Source: DASPLX01 sp035627375 (GTDB lineage: Bacteria; Pseudomonadota; Gammaproteobacteria; Burkholderiales; Burkholderiaceae_D). From it: a stretch of DNA of 34,303 nucleotides. Numbering within the stretch: the first letter of the stretch is position 1; every line of letters begins with the position of its first letter. Position numbers and translations under genes: made by a program. Positions 8,830-16,646 of this stretch are shown here, one piece after another. Below the pieces are notes generated by a model. It was not told where the DNA came from. It worked only from the letters and a program-made list of their open reading frames with translations, and made no database searches. Where the stretch lies: assembly GCA_035627375.1 (NCBI GenBank), contig DASPLX010000088.1:1-34303 (forward strand), read 5' to 3'.

Positions 8830-10008
8830 TCATTTCATCTTGCAGGCCGAAGCATAGGCGTCGCCGTGGTCCTTGAACACGATGCCGAGCGTGCGGTTGG
8901 TGACGCGGCCCTGGCCGTCCTTGCCGATCACGCGCATGTAGTAGTTCTGGATCGGATACTGATTGTTGTTGAACTTGAAGGCGCCGCGCACCGACTTGAA
9001 GTTGGCGGCCTTGAGCGCGCGCCCGAGCGCTTCCTTGTCCTCGACCTTGCCCTTCACGCCGCGCACCGCGGAATCCATCAGCATCGCGGCGTCGTAGCCT
9101 TGCGAAGCGTAGAGCGAGGGCAGGCGGCCGTATTCCTTCTGGAAGTCGGCGACGAAGCGCTTGTTCTGCGGATTGTCCATGTCGTGCCCCCATTGCGAGG
9201 AGTTGAACATGCCGAGCATGGGCGCGCCGACCGCCTTGATGATGTCTTCGTCGGCCGAGAAGCCCGGCCCGAACAGCTGCATGTTCTTCGACAGGCCGCC
9301 GTCGACGAATTGCTTGATGAAGTTGATGCCCATGCCGCCCGGCAGGAAGATGTAGACGGCGTCGGCCTTCGAGGCGCGCAGCTGCGCGAGTTCGGTGCCG
9401 TAGTCGAGATTGCCGAGCTTGGTATAGATTTCCTCGGCGACCGGGCCCTTGTAATAGCGCTTGAAACCGGTCAACGCATCCTTGCCGGCCGGGTAGTTCG
9501 GCGCGATCAGGGCGACGCTCTTGAAGCCTTTCTCGTTGACCTGCTTGCCGACCGCCTCGTGCAGATTGTCGTTCTGCCAGGCGACGTTGAAGAAATAGGG
9601 ATTGCATTGCTCGCCCGCGTATTGCGACGGGCCGGCGTTGGCGCTAATGTAATACGTCTTGTTGTTGAAGATCGTCGGGCCGACCGCCAGCATCACGTTC
9701 GAGAACACGATGCCGGTCATCAGGTCGACCTTGTCCTTCTTCAGCATCTTCTCGACCAGTTGCTTGGCCGCGTCCGCGTTCTGCTGGTCGTCGCCGGTGA
9801 CCACTTCGACCGGCAGGTTGCCGAACTTGTTGTCGAGATGCTTCATCGCCAGCATGAAGCCGTCGCGGATATCGACGCCGAGACCGGCGCCCGGGCCGGA
9901 CAGGGTGGTGGCCATGCCGACCTTGACCTTGTCGGCGGCCGTTGCAGTGTGAGCGGCGACGGCCGCGGCAAGCGCGAGCAGCAATGCGGAAGTGCGGAAT
10001 TGTTTCAC
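8830..10008 (-). CDS. ABC transporter periplasmic binding protein (branched-chain/aromatic type)
   Basis: 392-aa type I periplasmic binding protein of the LivJ group that also serves aromatic acids. The start is GTG at 10008, because AAGGAGACATCC precedes it and it begins a clean Sec signal peptide (MKQFRTSALLLALAAAVAAH, probable cleavage after TATA, residue 24). The mature protein begins ADKVKVGMATTLSGPGAG. It lies between abmG and abmA in the catabolic operon, while its permease and ATPase genes are in the divergent operon. Anthranilate or a precursor is the likely ligand (inference). A longer frame from ATG 10089 would put 27 residues before the signal peptide. Confidence 0.93.
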   Translation of the reverse strand: MKQFRTSALLLALAAAVAAHTATAADKVKVGMATTLSGPGAGLGVDIRDGFMLAMKHLDNKFGNLPVEVVTGDDQQNADAAKQLVEKMLKKDKVDLMTGIVFSNVMLAVGPTIFNNKTYYISANAGPSQYAGEQCNPYFFNVAWQNDNLHEAVGKQVNEKGFKSVALIAPNYPAGKDALTGFKRYYKGPVAEEIYTKLGNLDYGTELAQLRASKADAVYIFLPGGMGINFIKQFVDGGLSKNMQLFGPGFSADEDIIKAVGAPMLGMFNSSQWGHDMDNPQNKRFVADFQKEYGRLPSLYASQGYDAAMLMDSAVRGVKGKVEDKEALGRALKAANFKSVRGAFKFNNNQYPIQNYYMRVIGKDGQGRVTNRTLGIVFKDHGDAYASACKMK

Positions 10009-10085
10009 GGATGTCTCCTTCTGATGGGACGATTGGTCGGAACGGACGTCATGATCCGTCTGGTGGCGCAACGCTTCGCGGACGC

Positions 10086-11702
10086 TCATGCCGCACTCTC
10101 GCGCAGCTTGAAGCGCTGCAGCTTACCGGTCTCGGTGCGCGGCAAGGAGGTACGATACTCGATCGCGCGCGGATACTTGTACGGCGCGATGCTTTGCTTG
10201 ACGAAGTCCTGCAATTCCTTGGTCAAGGCCTCGCCCGGCGCGCTCCCCTGCTTCAGCACGACGAAGGCTTTCACGATCTGGCCGCGCTCGTCGTCGGGCA
10301 CGCCGATCACCGCGCACTCGGCCACCGCCGCATGCTGGAGCAGGACATCCTCGACCTCCGGCCCGGCGATGTTGTAGCCGGCGGAAATGATCATGTCGTC
10401 GGTGCGCGCGCGGTACCAGAAATAACCGTCCGCATCCATCTCGTAGGCGTCGCCGGTCACGTTCCAGCCGTCGTGCACGTAATTGGCCTGGCGCGGATCG
10501 GCGAGGTAGCGGCAGCCGGTCGGCCCCTTGACCGCGAGCCTGCCGACGATGCCCGGCCCGACCGGCTTGCCGTCGGGGCCGAGCACGCAGGCGCGATAGC
10601 CGGGAATCGGCTTGCCGGTCGCGCCGGGGCGGATGGCGTCGCCGGCGGCGGAAATGAAGATGTGCAGCATCTCGGTCGCGCCGATGCCGTCGATCATCGC
10701 GATGCCGGTCGCCTTCTGCCAGCTCTCGCGCGTCGCCGTCGGCAGCGCTTCGCCGGCGGACACCGTCTTCTTCAGGCTCGCCAGGTCGTACTTGGAGGCG
10801 AGCGGAGCCATCTGGCGGTAGAAGGTCGGCGCCGTGAAGCAGACCGTCGCCCGGAAATCCTGGATCGCCTGCAGCAAGGCGTCGGGCGTCAGTTTCTCGA
10901 GCAGCACCGCGCAAGCGCCGACGCGCAGAGGAAACAGCAGCAAGCCGCCGAGGCCGAAGGTGAAGGCCAGCGGCGGCGTGCCGATGAAGACATCGTCCGG
11001 CCGCGACGCGAGCGTGGAGCGAGGGAAGCAATCGCAGATCGCCAGCACGTCGCGATGGAAATGCATGGTGCCCTTGGGCTTGCCGGTGGTGCCGGAAGTG
11101 AAACCGATCAGGCACACGTCTTCGGCGGCGGTATCGACCGCCTCGAACGCGCCTGACTTGGCGTCCATCAACCGCTCGAGCGCGTCGGGAGCGGCATCGT
11201 TGAAATACGCGACTTGCCGCAAGACGGGGGACTGCTCCTTGGCAGCCTCCATCTCTTCCTTCAGGCCGCCTGCGCAGAGCGCGGCGCCGATCCGGGCCTT
11301 GTCGATGATGACCGCCAATTCCTTGGCGCGCAGCAGCGGCATGGTCGGCACCGCGACGCAGCCGGCCTTCCAGACCGCCAGCACGCAAGCCGCCATCATC
11401 GGGTGGTTCGCGCCGCGCAGCAGCACGCGGTTGCCGGGGACGAGCTTCAAGTCGTCGCGCAGGACGGCGGCGATGCGGTTGACCTTATCCAGCAACTGCG
11501 CATAAGTCCAGGTGAAGTCGCGATTGCGCAGCGCCGGCTTGTCGGCGCAACCGGAGGCGACCATCTTGTCGAGCAATTCGACGGCGCAGTTCAGGCGCGG
11601 GGGATAGCGGAGCTCGGGCAGATCAAACAGGAACTCCGGCCATTGCTCGCGCGGCGGCAGGTTGTCGTTGGCGAAGGTATCCACATGCGCTGTCTCGGTC
11701 AT
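10086..11702 (-). CDS. abmG: 2-aminobenzoate-CoA ligase
   Basis: 538-aa ANL-superfamily aryl-CoA ligase: ATP, CoA and anthranilate give 2-aminobenzoyl-CoA, AMP and PPi. The P-loop TSGTTGKPKG is at residues 202-211. DGWNVTGDAYEMDADGYFWY and RTDDMIISAGYNI form the hinge region, and the C-terminal ETGKLQRFKLRE carries the adenylation lysine. It groups with benzoate/2-aminobenzoate-CoA ligases (FANDNLPPREQWPEF N-terminus), and the neighbouring abmA fixes the substrate. It is the first gene of the leftward operon. ATG 11702 is preferred because GGAG lies about 7 nt upstream; ATG 11714 is the alternative. Confidence 0.94.
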   Translation of the reverse strand: MTETAHVDTFANDNLPPREQWPEFLFDLPELRYPPRLNCAVELLDKMVASGCADKPALRNRDFTWTYAQLLDKVNRIAAVLRDDLKLVPGNRVLLRGANHPMMAACVLAVWKAGCVAVPTMPLLRAKELAVIIDKARIGAALCAGGLKEEMEAAKEQSPVLRQVAYFNDAAPDALERLMDAKSGAFEAVDTAAEDVCLIGFTSGTTGKPKGTMHFHRDVLAICDCFPRSTLASRPDDVFIGTPPLAFTFGLGGLLLFPLRVGACAVLLEKLTPDALLQAIQDFRATVCFTAPTFYRQMAPLASKYDLASLKKTVSAGEALPTATRESWQKATGIAMIDGIGATEMLHIFISAAGDAIRPGATGKPIPGYRACVLGPDGKPVGPGIVGRLAVKGPTGCRYLADPRQANYVHDGWNVTGDAYEMDADGYFWYRARTDDMIISAGYNIAGPEVEDVLLQHAAVAECAVIGVPDDERGQIVKAFVVLKQGSAPGEALTKELQDFVKQSIAPYKYPRAIEYRTSLPRTETGKLQRFKLRESAA

Positions 11703-11790
11703 GCCCCACTCCATTCGATCTGGTTGTCTTTTGCGACATGACGCCGGGAAACGGATATCCCCAAGTCCGGTCCGCCGCGATTCCGGAAAT

Positions 11791-11820
11791 TACTTTAATC
11801 CTAAACTATTTCGAATTCAA
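11791..11820 (-). promoter_or_regulatory. Promoter and candidate MarR operator for the abmG operon
   Basis: Read leftward, TTGAAT (complement of 11815-11820), a 17-bp spacer and TAAAGT (complement of 11792-11797) form a plausible sigma-70 promoter about 90 bp before abmG. The spacer and -10 lie within an 18-bp dyad, TAcTTTA-ATCC-TAAAcTA, at 11791-11808. Nearly the same dyad occurs at 11906-11923. A bound repressor would cover the promoter. Confidence 0.65.
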
Positions 11821-11875
11821 GCGATTTCTGGCGGACGCGTTCCGCATGAAAGAACACCAGCCCGGAGATGCAACT

Positions 11876-11923
11876 TTGCTTGCGAAAAATCAAAAGCATG
11901 TAATATAGTTGAAGCCTAAAGTA
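11876..11923 (+). promoter_or_regulatory. Promoter and candidate MarR operator for the transporter operon
   Basis: TAATAT at 11901-11906 is a good -10. Possible -35 hexamers are TTGCTT (11876-11881, 19-bp spacer) or TTGCGA (11880-11885, 15-bp spacer); neither spacing is ideal. Directly downstream, 11906-11923 holds the dyad TAGTTGA-AGCC-TAAAGTA, the partner of the 11791 site; it would sit on the transcription start. The two dyads share TACTTTA..C.T.AACTA when one is read in reverse complement. Confidence 0.6.
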
Positions 11924-11959
11924 TTTTGCCGGACACCCTTTTCACGACAAGGAACAGGC

Positions 11960-12880
11960 ATGGACTTCATTTTGCTGCTCGAGCATTTCCTGAACGGCCT
12001 GCAGTTCGGCCTGATGCTGTTCCTGCTGGCCGCCGGCCTGACGCTGGTGTTCGGCATCATGGATTTCATCAATCTCGCCCACGGCTCGCTCTACATGGCG
12101 GGCGCCTATTTCGCGGCGACGTTCACCGCTCTCACCGGCTCGTTCTGGATCGGACTGCCGCTCGCCGTCGCCGCCACCGCCGCCGTCGGCGTCTTGCTCG
12201 AGGCGGCCGTGCTGCGCCGGCTCTACCGCCGCGATCACATGTCGCACGTGCTGGCGACCTTCGCCCTGATCCTGATCTTCAATGAAACGGCACGCATCAT
12301 CTGGGGTTCGCAGCCGGTCATGCTCAACACGCCGCCCGCGCTGTCGCAGCCGGTCGAACTGCTGCCCGGCTTCCATTATTCGTCGTTCCGGCTGTTCATC
12401 ATCGGCGCGGGCGTCGCCGTGGCCGCCCTGCTGTACTTCATCGTGGTCAAGACCCGCCTCGGCATGCTGGTGCGCGCCGGCGCCTCCAACCGCGAAATGG
12501 CGACCGCGATGGGCGTCGATATCAAGTTCGTGTTCACGCTGCTGTTCGCCTTCGGCGCCGCGTTGTGCGCGCTGGCCGGCGCCTTGCTAGGCCCGATCCT
12601 GGCGGTGCAGGTCGGCATGGGCGAAAGCATCCTGATCCTCGCCTTCGTGGTGATCGTCATCGGCGGCATCGGCTCGATCCGCGGCGCGCTGGTCGGCGCG
12701 CTGCTGGTCGGCATCGTCGACACCTTGAGCCGCACCCTGCTGCCGCTCCTGCTGCGCGCGGTCATGCCGATCGATATCGCCGCCAACGTCGGCCCGGCCC
12801 TGGCGTCGATGCTGATCTACGTATTGATGGCCGCCGTGCTGTTCTTCAAGCCGCAGGGCTTGTTCCCGGCGCGCGGCTAA
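11960..12880 (+). CDS. LivH-family ABC transporter permease
   Basis: 306-aa inner-membrane permease of the branched-chain amino acid/aromatic acid uptake family. Several hydrophobic segments are visible, with the family signatures GLTLVFGIMDFINLAHGS near the N-terminus and VVIVIGGIGSIRGALVGALL near residue 230. First gene of the rightward operon. The ATG at 11960 follows AAGGAACAGGC; the frame is open further upstream but runs through the operator, so a longer start is unlikely. It pairs with LivM-, LivG- and LivF-type partners downstream and with the binding protein in the divergent operon. Confidence 0.94.
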   Translation: MDFILLLEHFLNGLQFGLMLFLLAAGLTLVFGIMDFINLAHGSLYMAGAYFAATFTALTGSFWIGLPLAVAATAAVGVLLEAAVLRRLYRRDHMSHVLATFALILIFNETARIIWGSQPVMLNTPPALSQPVELLPGFHYSSFRLFIIGAGVAVAALLYFIVVKTRLGMLVRAGASNREMATAMGVDIKFVFTLLFAFGAALCALAGALLGPILAVQVGMGESILILAFVVIVIGGIGSIRGALVGALLVGIVDTLSRTLLPLLLRAVMPIDIAANVGPALASMLIYVLMAAVLFFKPQGLFPARG

Positions 12881-12891
12881 GGAATATCGCC

Positions 12892-13842
12892 ATGATGAAC
12901 AGCAAACTGCACCATCCGTTCAAGCCGGTCCTCGCCGCCGCCACGCTCGTCTTGCTGGCCGTCTTTCCGGTCGCGGCCAATTTTTTCGGCCAGGAGTTCT
13001 ACATCGGCCTGGCGAGCCGCCTGATGATCTTCGCGCTCGCCGCCACCAGCCTCAACCTGATCCTCGGCTTCGGCGGCATGGTCAGCCTCGGCCATGCGGC
13101 GTTCTTCGGCGCCGGCGCCTACACGGTCGCGATCCTGATGCAATACGGCGTGGCATCGGGCTGGATCGGCTGGCCCGCCGCCATGCTGACCGGCGCCGCG
13201 CTGGCCTGGATCATCGGCGCGATTTCCCTGCGCACGAAGGGCGTCTACTTCATCATGATCACGCTCGCCTTCGCGCAGATGATCTATTACCTGTTCGTCT
13301 CGATGAAAACCTGGGGCGGCGAGGACGGCATGAACCTGCCCGCGCGTTCCGCGATCGGCATCGACCTGTCGTCCGACACCGCGTTCTACTACACGGTGCT
13401 GGCGGTCTGCACGGCGCTGCTGCTCCTCCTCCATCGCCTGATCAATTCGCGCTTCGGCCGCGTGGTGCAGGCGATCCGCGAAAACGAGGTCCGCATGGAA
13501 GCGATCGGCTACCCGGTGTTCCGCTACAAGCTGGCCTGCTTCGTCATCGGCGGCGCCGTCGCGGGCCTGGCGGGCGCGCTGCTCGCCAACCAGAACATGC
13601 TGGTCAGCCCGAACCTCGTGCACTGGACACAATCGGGCAGCCTGATGGTGATGGTGATCCTCGGCGGCGCCGGGTATTTTTCGGGCGGCGTCATCGGCGC
13701 CTTCGCCATGCTGCTGCTCGAGGAAATCCTGTCCGGCTACACGATCCACTGGCAACTCGCGCTCGGCATCGTCCTGCTGGCCGTGGTCCTGCTGCTGCCG
13801 AACGGCCTGGCAAGCCTCTTCAAGCGCGGAGGCAAGGCATGA
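12892..13842 (+). CDS. LivM-family ABC transporter permease
   Basis: 316-aa second permease. The signatures LNLILGFGGMVSLGHAAFFG and RVVQAIRENEVRMEAIGYPV are typical of LivM, with about eight to ten hydrophobic segments. The start is ATG 12892 with AAGGA upstream (ATG 12895 is also possible). It begins 11 bp after the LivH-type gene and overlaps the next gene by 4 bp (ATGA). Confidence 0.94.
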   Translation: MMNSKLHHPFKPVLAAATLVLLAVFPVAANFFGQEFYIGLASRLMIFALAATSLNLILGFGGMVSLGHAAFFGAGAYTVAILMQYGVASGWIGWPAAMLTGAALAWIIGAISLRTKGVYFIMITLAFAQMIYYLFVSMKTWGGEDGMNLPARSAIGIDLSSDTAFYYTVLAVCTALLLLLHRLINSRFGRVVQAIRENEVRMEAIGYPVFRYKLACFVIGGAVAGLAGALLANQNMLVSPNLVHWTQSGSLMVMVILGGAGYFSGGVIGAFAMLLLEEILSGYTIHWQLALGIVLLAVVLLLPNGLASLFKRGGKA

Positions 13843-14611
13843 GCACGCCGATTCTCGAGCTGCGCAACCTGGTCAAGCGCTACGGCGGCCTGGTCGCCAC
13901 CAGCAATCTCGACCTGCGCGTCGAGCGCGGCGAGATCCACGCGATCATCGGTCCGAACGGCGCCGGCAAGACGACGCTGATCCACCAGATTTCCGGCGCG
14001 ATCGCGCCGACCGAAGGGCGGATCGTCTTCGACGGCGCCGACGTGACGGCCAAGCCGATGCATGAACGCGTCGCCCGCGGCCTGGCACGCTCCTACCAGA
14101 TCACCAACATCTTCCGTTCGTATTCCGTGCTCGACAATCTCGCGCTCGCGGTGCAGGCGCGCGCCGGCGGCAGCATGCGTTTCTGGAAGCCGGCCGTCGA
14201 TGAGCACGCCTTGTTCGACGAGGCGCGCGCGATCGCCGCGCAGGTCGGGCTGGGAGAACGCGGCGGGGCGCTCGCGGGCAGCCTGTCGCACGGCGAACAG
14301 CGGCAGCTTGAGGTCGGCCTGGCGCTCGCCACCCGGCCCAAGCTGCTCCTGCTCGACGAACCGATGGCCGGCATGGGACAGGAAGAATCGGCGCGCATGA
14401 TTCCCTTGATCCGCGCCCTCAAGCCGGACATCGCGGTGGTCTTGATCGAGCACGACATGGATGCCGTGTTCCGCCTCGCGGATCGCATCTCGGTGCTGGT
14501 CGCCGGACGCATCATCGCCAGCGGCGGCGCCGAGGAGATCCGCAACAACAGCGACGTCAAGAAGGCCTATCTCGGCGAGGAGCACGCCGGGATGCCGGAA
14601 GGAGAAGGCTC

Positions 14612-14615
<4 letters not shown>
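13839..14615 (+). CDS. LivG-family ABC transporter ATPase
   Basis: 258-aa cytoplasmic ATPase: Walker A GPNGAGKTT, signature LSHGEQRQLEVG (a variant of LSGGQ), Walker B LLLLDEPMAGM and the switch His in LIEHDMD. The residues AGMGQEES after Walker B are typical of LivG. It starts inside the stop codon of the LivM-type gene (ATGA overlap) and ends in the same way into the LivF-type gene. Confidence 0.95.
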
Positions 14616-15322
<707 letters not shown>

Positions 15323-15332
15323 CGGAGGCGCC

Positions 15333-16193
15333 GTGCGGATTTACCAGGGCTATACGGCGGAGGAGCTCGACCGCCAATACAATGCGCGCGCCACCGTGCC
15401 CGACGTGAATGTCTATCTCGCCGAATACGCGGCCCGCAGCGCCGCCTGCCGCGCGCGCCTGCGCTGCGCGGCGAATGTTCCTTATGGCGACCATCCGGAT
15501 GAATTGCTCGACATCTTCCCTGCGGAGCGGCCGGGCAGTCCAGTGCTGATCTACTTCCACGGCGGTTACTGGCGCGCCTTGTCGAAGGACGATTCGAGTT
15601 TCATGGCGGAGACCTTCGTGCGGGCGGGCGCGGCCGTCGTCGCCGTCGACTATTCGCTGGCGCCGGCGGCGACGCTCGACACCATCGTCGCCCAGTGCCG
15701 GCGGGCCCTGGCCTGGACCTGGAAGAACATCGCGGCCTGGGGCGGAGATCCGGGCCGCATCGCCGTCTGCGGCAGTTCGGCCGGCGGCCATATCGTCGGC
15801 ATGCTGCTGGCGCCGGGCTGGCATGCCGAAGCCGGAGTGCCGGAAGATATCGTCGCCGCCGCCTGCCCGGTCAGCGGCTTGTTCGATCTGACGCCGCTGC
15901 AATACACGCACATCAACGCCTGGGCCCGGCTCGATCCCGACGCGGCCGCGCGTCTCAGCCCGCTGTTCCATTTGCCTGCGCGCGGCTGTCCCTTGTTGTT
16001 GGCTTATGGAGAACACGAGACCGCGGAGTTCCAGCGCCAGAGCCGCGACTATCTCGCCGCTTGGCGCGCGCGCGGATTCGCCGGCGAATGCGCGGACATG
16101 CCCGGCACCAATCACTTCGATGTCATCCTGAAACTGGCCGAATCCGAAAGTCCGCTGACGCGCGGATTGATGCGGATGATGGATCTGGCCTGA
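15333..16193 (+). CDS. Alpha/beta-hydrolase of the arylformamidase (kynurenine formamidase-like) type
   Basis: 286-aa alpha/beta hydrolase. It shows the oxyanion motif HGGYWR at residues 76-81, the nucleophile elbow GSSAG at 147-151 (Ser149) and the C-terminal His in GTNHFDVI; YGEHETAEFQRQS probably supplies the acidic residue. YTAEELDRQYNAR at the N-terminus is typical of arylformamidase-like enzymes. The GTG start at 15333 has GGAGG 4 nt upstream; ATG 15309, overlapping the ATPase gene, would add eight residues. As the last gene of the transporter operon it probably generates anthranilate or kynurenine from an N-formyl or N-acyl precursor (inference from context). Confidence 0.87.
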   Translation: MRIYQGYTAEELDRQYNARATVPDVNVYLAEYAARSAACRARLRCAANVPYGDHPDELLDIFPAERPGSPVLIYFHGGYWRALSKDDSSFMAETFVRAGAAVVAVDYSLAPAATLDTIVAQCRRALAWTWKNIAAWGGDPGRIAVCGSSAGGHIVGMLLAPGWHAEAGVPEDIVAAACPVSGLFDLTPLQYTHINAWARLDPDAAARLSPLFHLPARGCPLLLAYGEHETAEFQRQSRDYLAAWRARGFAGECADMPGTNHFDVILKLAESESPLTRGLMRMMDLA

Positions 16194-16283
16194 AGCTGAG
16201 CGGATCAATGAAAGTCGGTTCGACAACCGCAGTGGGCGCCAGGCATACGCGATAACCCCTTGCACGCATGTACGCCGGCGGCG

Positions 16284-16334
16284 GGCGTTCTGGCTGTCCG
16301 GGTAGGGCGGGGCTGCCCGGACAGCCAGAACGCC
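16284..16334 (+). terminator. Perfect 19-bp stem between convergent genes
   Basis: 16284-16302 (GGCGTTCTGGCTGTCCGGG) is perfectly complementary to 16316-16334 around a 13-nt loop, 91 bp after the hydrolase stop. It has no strong U-tract, so it is either a factor-independent terminator without a run, an mRNA-stabilising stem, or a repeat of its own. It lies between convergently transcribed genes. Confidence 0.5.
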
Positions 16335-16399
16335 TTCAAGGCACGCGCGAGCGCAGGAGCGGATCTTGTGCCTTGCCTGCGTTTGCCAAGCCGGAGAAG

Positions 16400-16582
16400 G
16401 TCGTGCCGGGGCTGCGGTCGTCCCGCTTGGGGACGCTGCCGAAGAAGTGCTTGCCGACCCGGAAAAAGAAGCGCAAATGTTTGAGCCGCAGGCGAGTTTT
16501 TGCGCTTCCCGGGGCGGCAGGCACTTCTTCGGGGACCCCGCAGGGGCAGTGTCTAGCGGGGCGGCCGCAGCCCCGGCACGAC
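16400..16582 (+). repeat. Long hairpin repeat element, copy 2
   Basis: 183-bp homologue of 322-488. The outer arm 16400-16427 pairs with 16555-16582 over 28 positions with two G-U pairs. Then 16432-16440 pairs with 16545-16553 (one G-U), 16441-16456 with 16515-16530 (one G-U), and GAAGCGCAAA with TTTGCGCTTC closes the same 21-nt loop as in copy 1. Relative to copy 1 the middle stem carries two compensatory base-pair swaps. It occupies most of the 453-bp gap between the hydrolase and the c-di-GMP gene. Confidence 0.85.
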
Positions 16583-16596
16583 CGCCCACGCCAACC

Positions 16597-16613
16597 AAGA
16601 ACGAAACGTTCTT
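16597..16613. terminator. Small hairpin beside repeat copy 2
   Basis: AAGAACG-AAA-CGTTCTT, a perfect 7-bp stem with a 3-nt loop, lies 33 bp beyond the stop codon of the leftward c-di-GMP gene. Copy 1 of the repeat has a weaker equivalent at the same relative position (511-528), so the stem may belong to the repeated unit. It could act as a bidirectional terminator. Confidence 0.4.
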
Positions 16614-16646
16614 CTACTCAGTATCCTGCGCAGGTCAAGAAAGTTC

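Noticed and set aside
8830..10089. Start of the binding protein at ATG 10089, which overlaps the abmG stop as ATGA
   Set aside because: It would bury the signal peptide behind 27 extra residues; GTG 10008 has a strong AAGGAG and begins the signal peptide directly.
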